Part shown: positions 63,481 through 64,000 of the stretch, piece after piece
Position numbering within the stretch: the first letter of the stretch is position 1
How the letters are laid out: every line of letters starts with the position of its first letter
NCBI GenBank assembly: GCA_965153455.1
Contig: OZ234500.1
Span: 2,046,001-2,110,000, forward strand
Length of the DNA stretch: 64,000 nucleotides
Direction: 5' to 3'
From: Sphagnum compactum
Lineage: Eukaryota > Bryophyta > Sphagnopsida > Sphagnales
Notes under the pieces: model-generated
The model's database searches: none
What the model saw: the letters and a program-made list of their open reading frames with translations, nothing else
Told to the model about the DNA's origin: nothing
Translations under genes and position numbers: made by a program

Positions 63481-63840
63481 GAGCATCTCCAGCGGTGCTC
63501 AGTATGTGATCCTGCACAGTAAAATTGGATGAAGAAAACTAAAAGCATGCCCGCTTGGCTGAGGAAAATGGTTTTGGCTCAGCATAATTCCACAGTTTGC
63601 GGTGGCTGGTAAAGGGCGCAGCAACGGTGTGCACCTGCAGAAAACAGTGTAATAAACATGATCTGACTGCTGCTCAGTTTTCTGATTGGCCCATCATAAT
63701 GATTGGTCCAGGTGGTTTGCTATTAGAAGTCCCCCACCTATTTGCTATCCCAGTTTCAGTTTTATGGGTGGGGTATAACTAAACTTGGATGTGAAAAATA
63801 TTTTTGCAGGGTCACATACTGAGCACCTCTGGAGGTGCTC
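63481..63840. mobile_element. 360-bp PIF/Harbinger-type MITE
   Basis: The 36-bp ends are inverted repeats with three mismatches (left GAGCATCTCCAGCGGTGCTC, right end reversed GAGCACCTCCAGAGGTGCTC, both followed by AGTATGTGA-CCTGCA). They are flanked by TAA at 63,478-63,480 and 63,841-63,843, the usual TWA duplication of PIF/Harbinger (Tourist) elements. The element has no coding capacity of its own. The outer 20 bases of each end are themselves nearly palindromic. Confidence 0.9.
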
Positions 63841-64000
63841 TAAGGAGGTAAAATGTAAAGAGCATGCCAAGGAGGTAAGAGCTTTGGTGATAGAGAAATC
63901 CAGAGCATGTCAGATTATGCCATACCTAGGATGGTGCCTTCATGATGCGAAGACTCCGCCTAGAAGAACATTTCTTTCTAGATGTTGCATTGATTGACCA

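Overview
The window is nuclear DNA of a land plant. Three host genes set this: a 24-methylenesterol C-methyltransferase (SMT2 type), a plastid ribosomal protein S9 with an N-terminal transit-like extension, and a short-form tRNase Z with a plastid-type leader. Introns are short to medium (about 110-460 bp) with GT-AG borders. Intergenic DNA is AT-rich and full of decayed transposons. The mix of transposon types (an intron-containing pogo element, a hAT relic of the ZNF862-like type, and a DDE element with CACTA-type ends) would fit a seedless plant such as a fern, lycophyte or bryophyte, but the species is an inference and is not proven here.

Layout. 1-8.1 kb: no recognisable intact gene; short duplications and dispersed repeats. 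8.1-13.5 kb (+): remains of a very large gene with a GBP/VLIG-like GTPase region, a long Cys/His-rich region and a C-terminal von Willebrand A domain, broken by many stops and frameshifts. 14.2-15.8 kb (+): a second partial copy of the middle of that gene, introns included. 15.9-20.7 kb: intergenic, with an 11-bp and a ~113-bp tandem repeat. 20.8-25.7 kb: a 4.9-kb DNA transposon with ~215-bp terminal inverted repeats ending CACTA/CATTA, whose transposase frame (-) carries twelve premature stops, ten of them TAG. 25.7-30 kb: AT-rich DNA with a 51-bp tandem repeat. 30.4-31.5 kb (+): intronless SMT2. 33.8-40.0 kb (-): an eight-exon armadillo-repeat protein of about 1,600 residues, with a likely 5'-leader exon near 42.1-42.4 kb. 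43.0-46.1 kb: a complete pogo/Tigger-like element with 26-bp perfect inverted repeats, TA target duplication and a seven-exon transposase (-) damaged by one stop and one frameshift. 49.7-50.8 kb (+): two-exon plastid rps9. 54.8-57.8 kb (+): nine-exon tRNase Z. 60.6-61.4 kb (-): hAT transposase relic. 63.5-63.8 kb: a 360-bp Harbinger-type MITE with TAA target duplication.

The intact genes are independent housekeeping genes, not an operon or cluster: two serve plastid gene expression (translation and tRNA 3' maturation) and one serves sterol synthesis at the ER. The most interesting parts are the broken GTPase/Cys-rich/VWA gene and its duplicate, and the pattern of nonsense changes in the transposons, which looks like cytosine deamination at CAG (CHG) sites.
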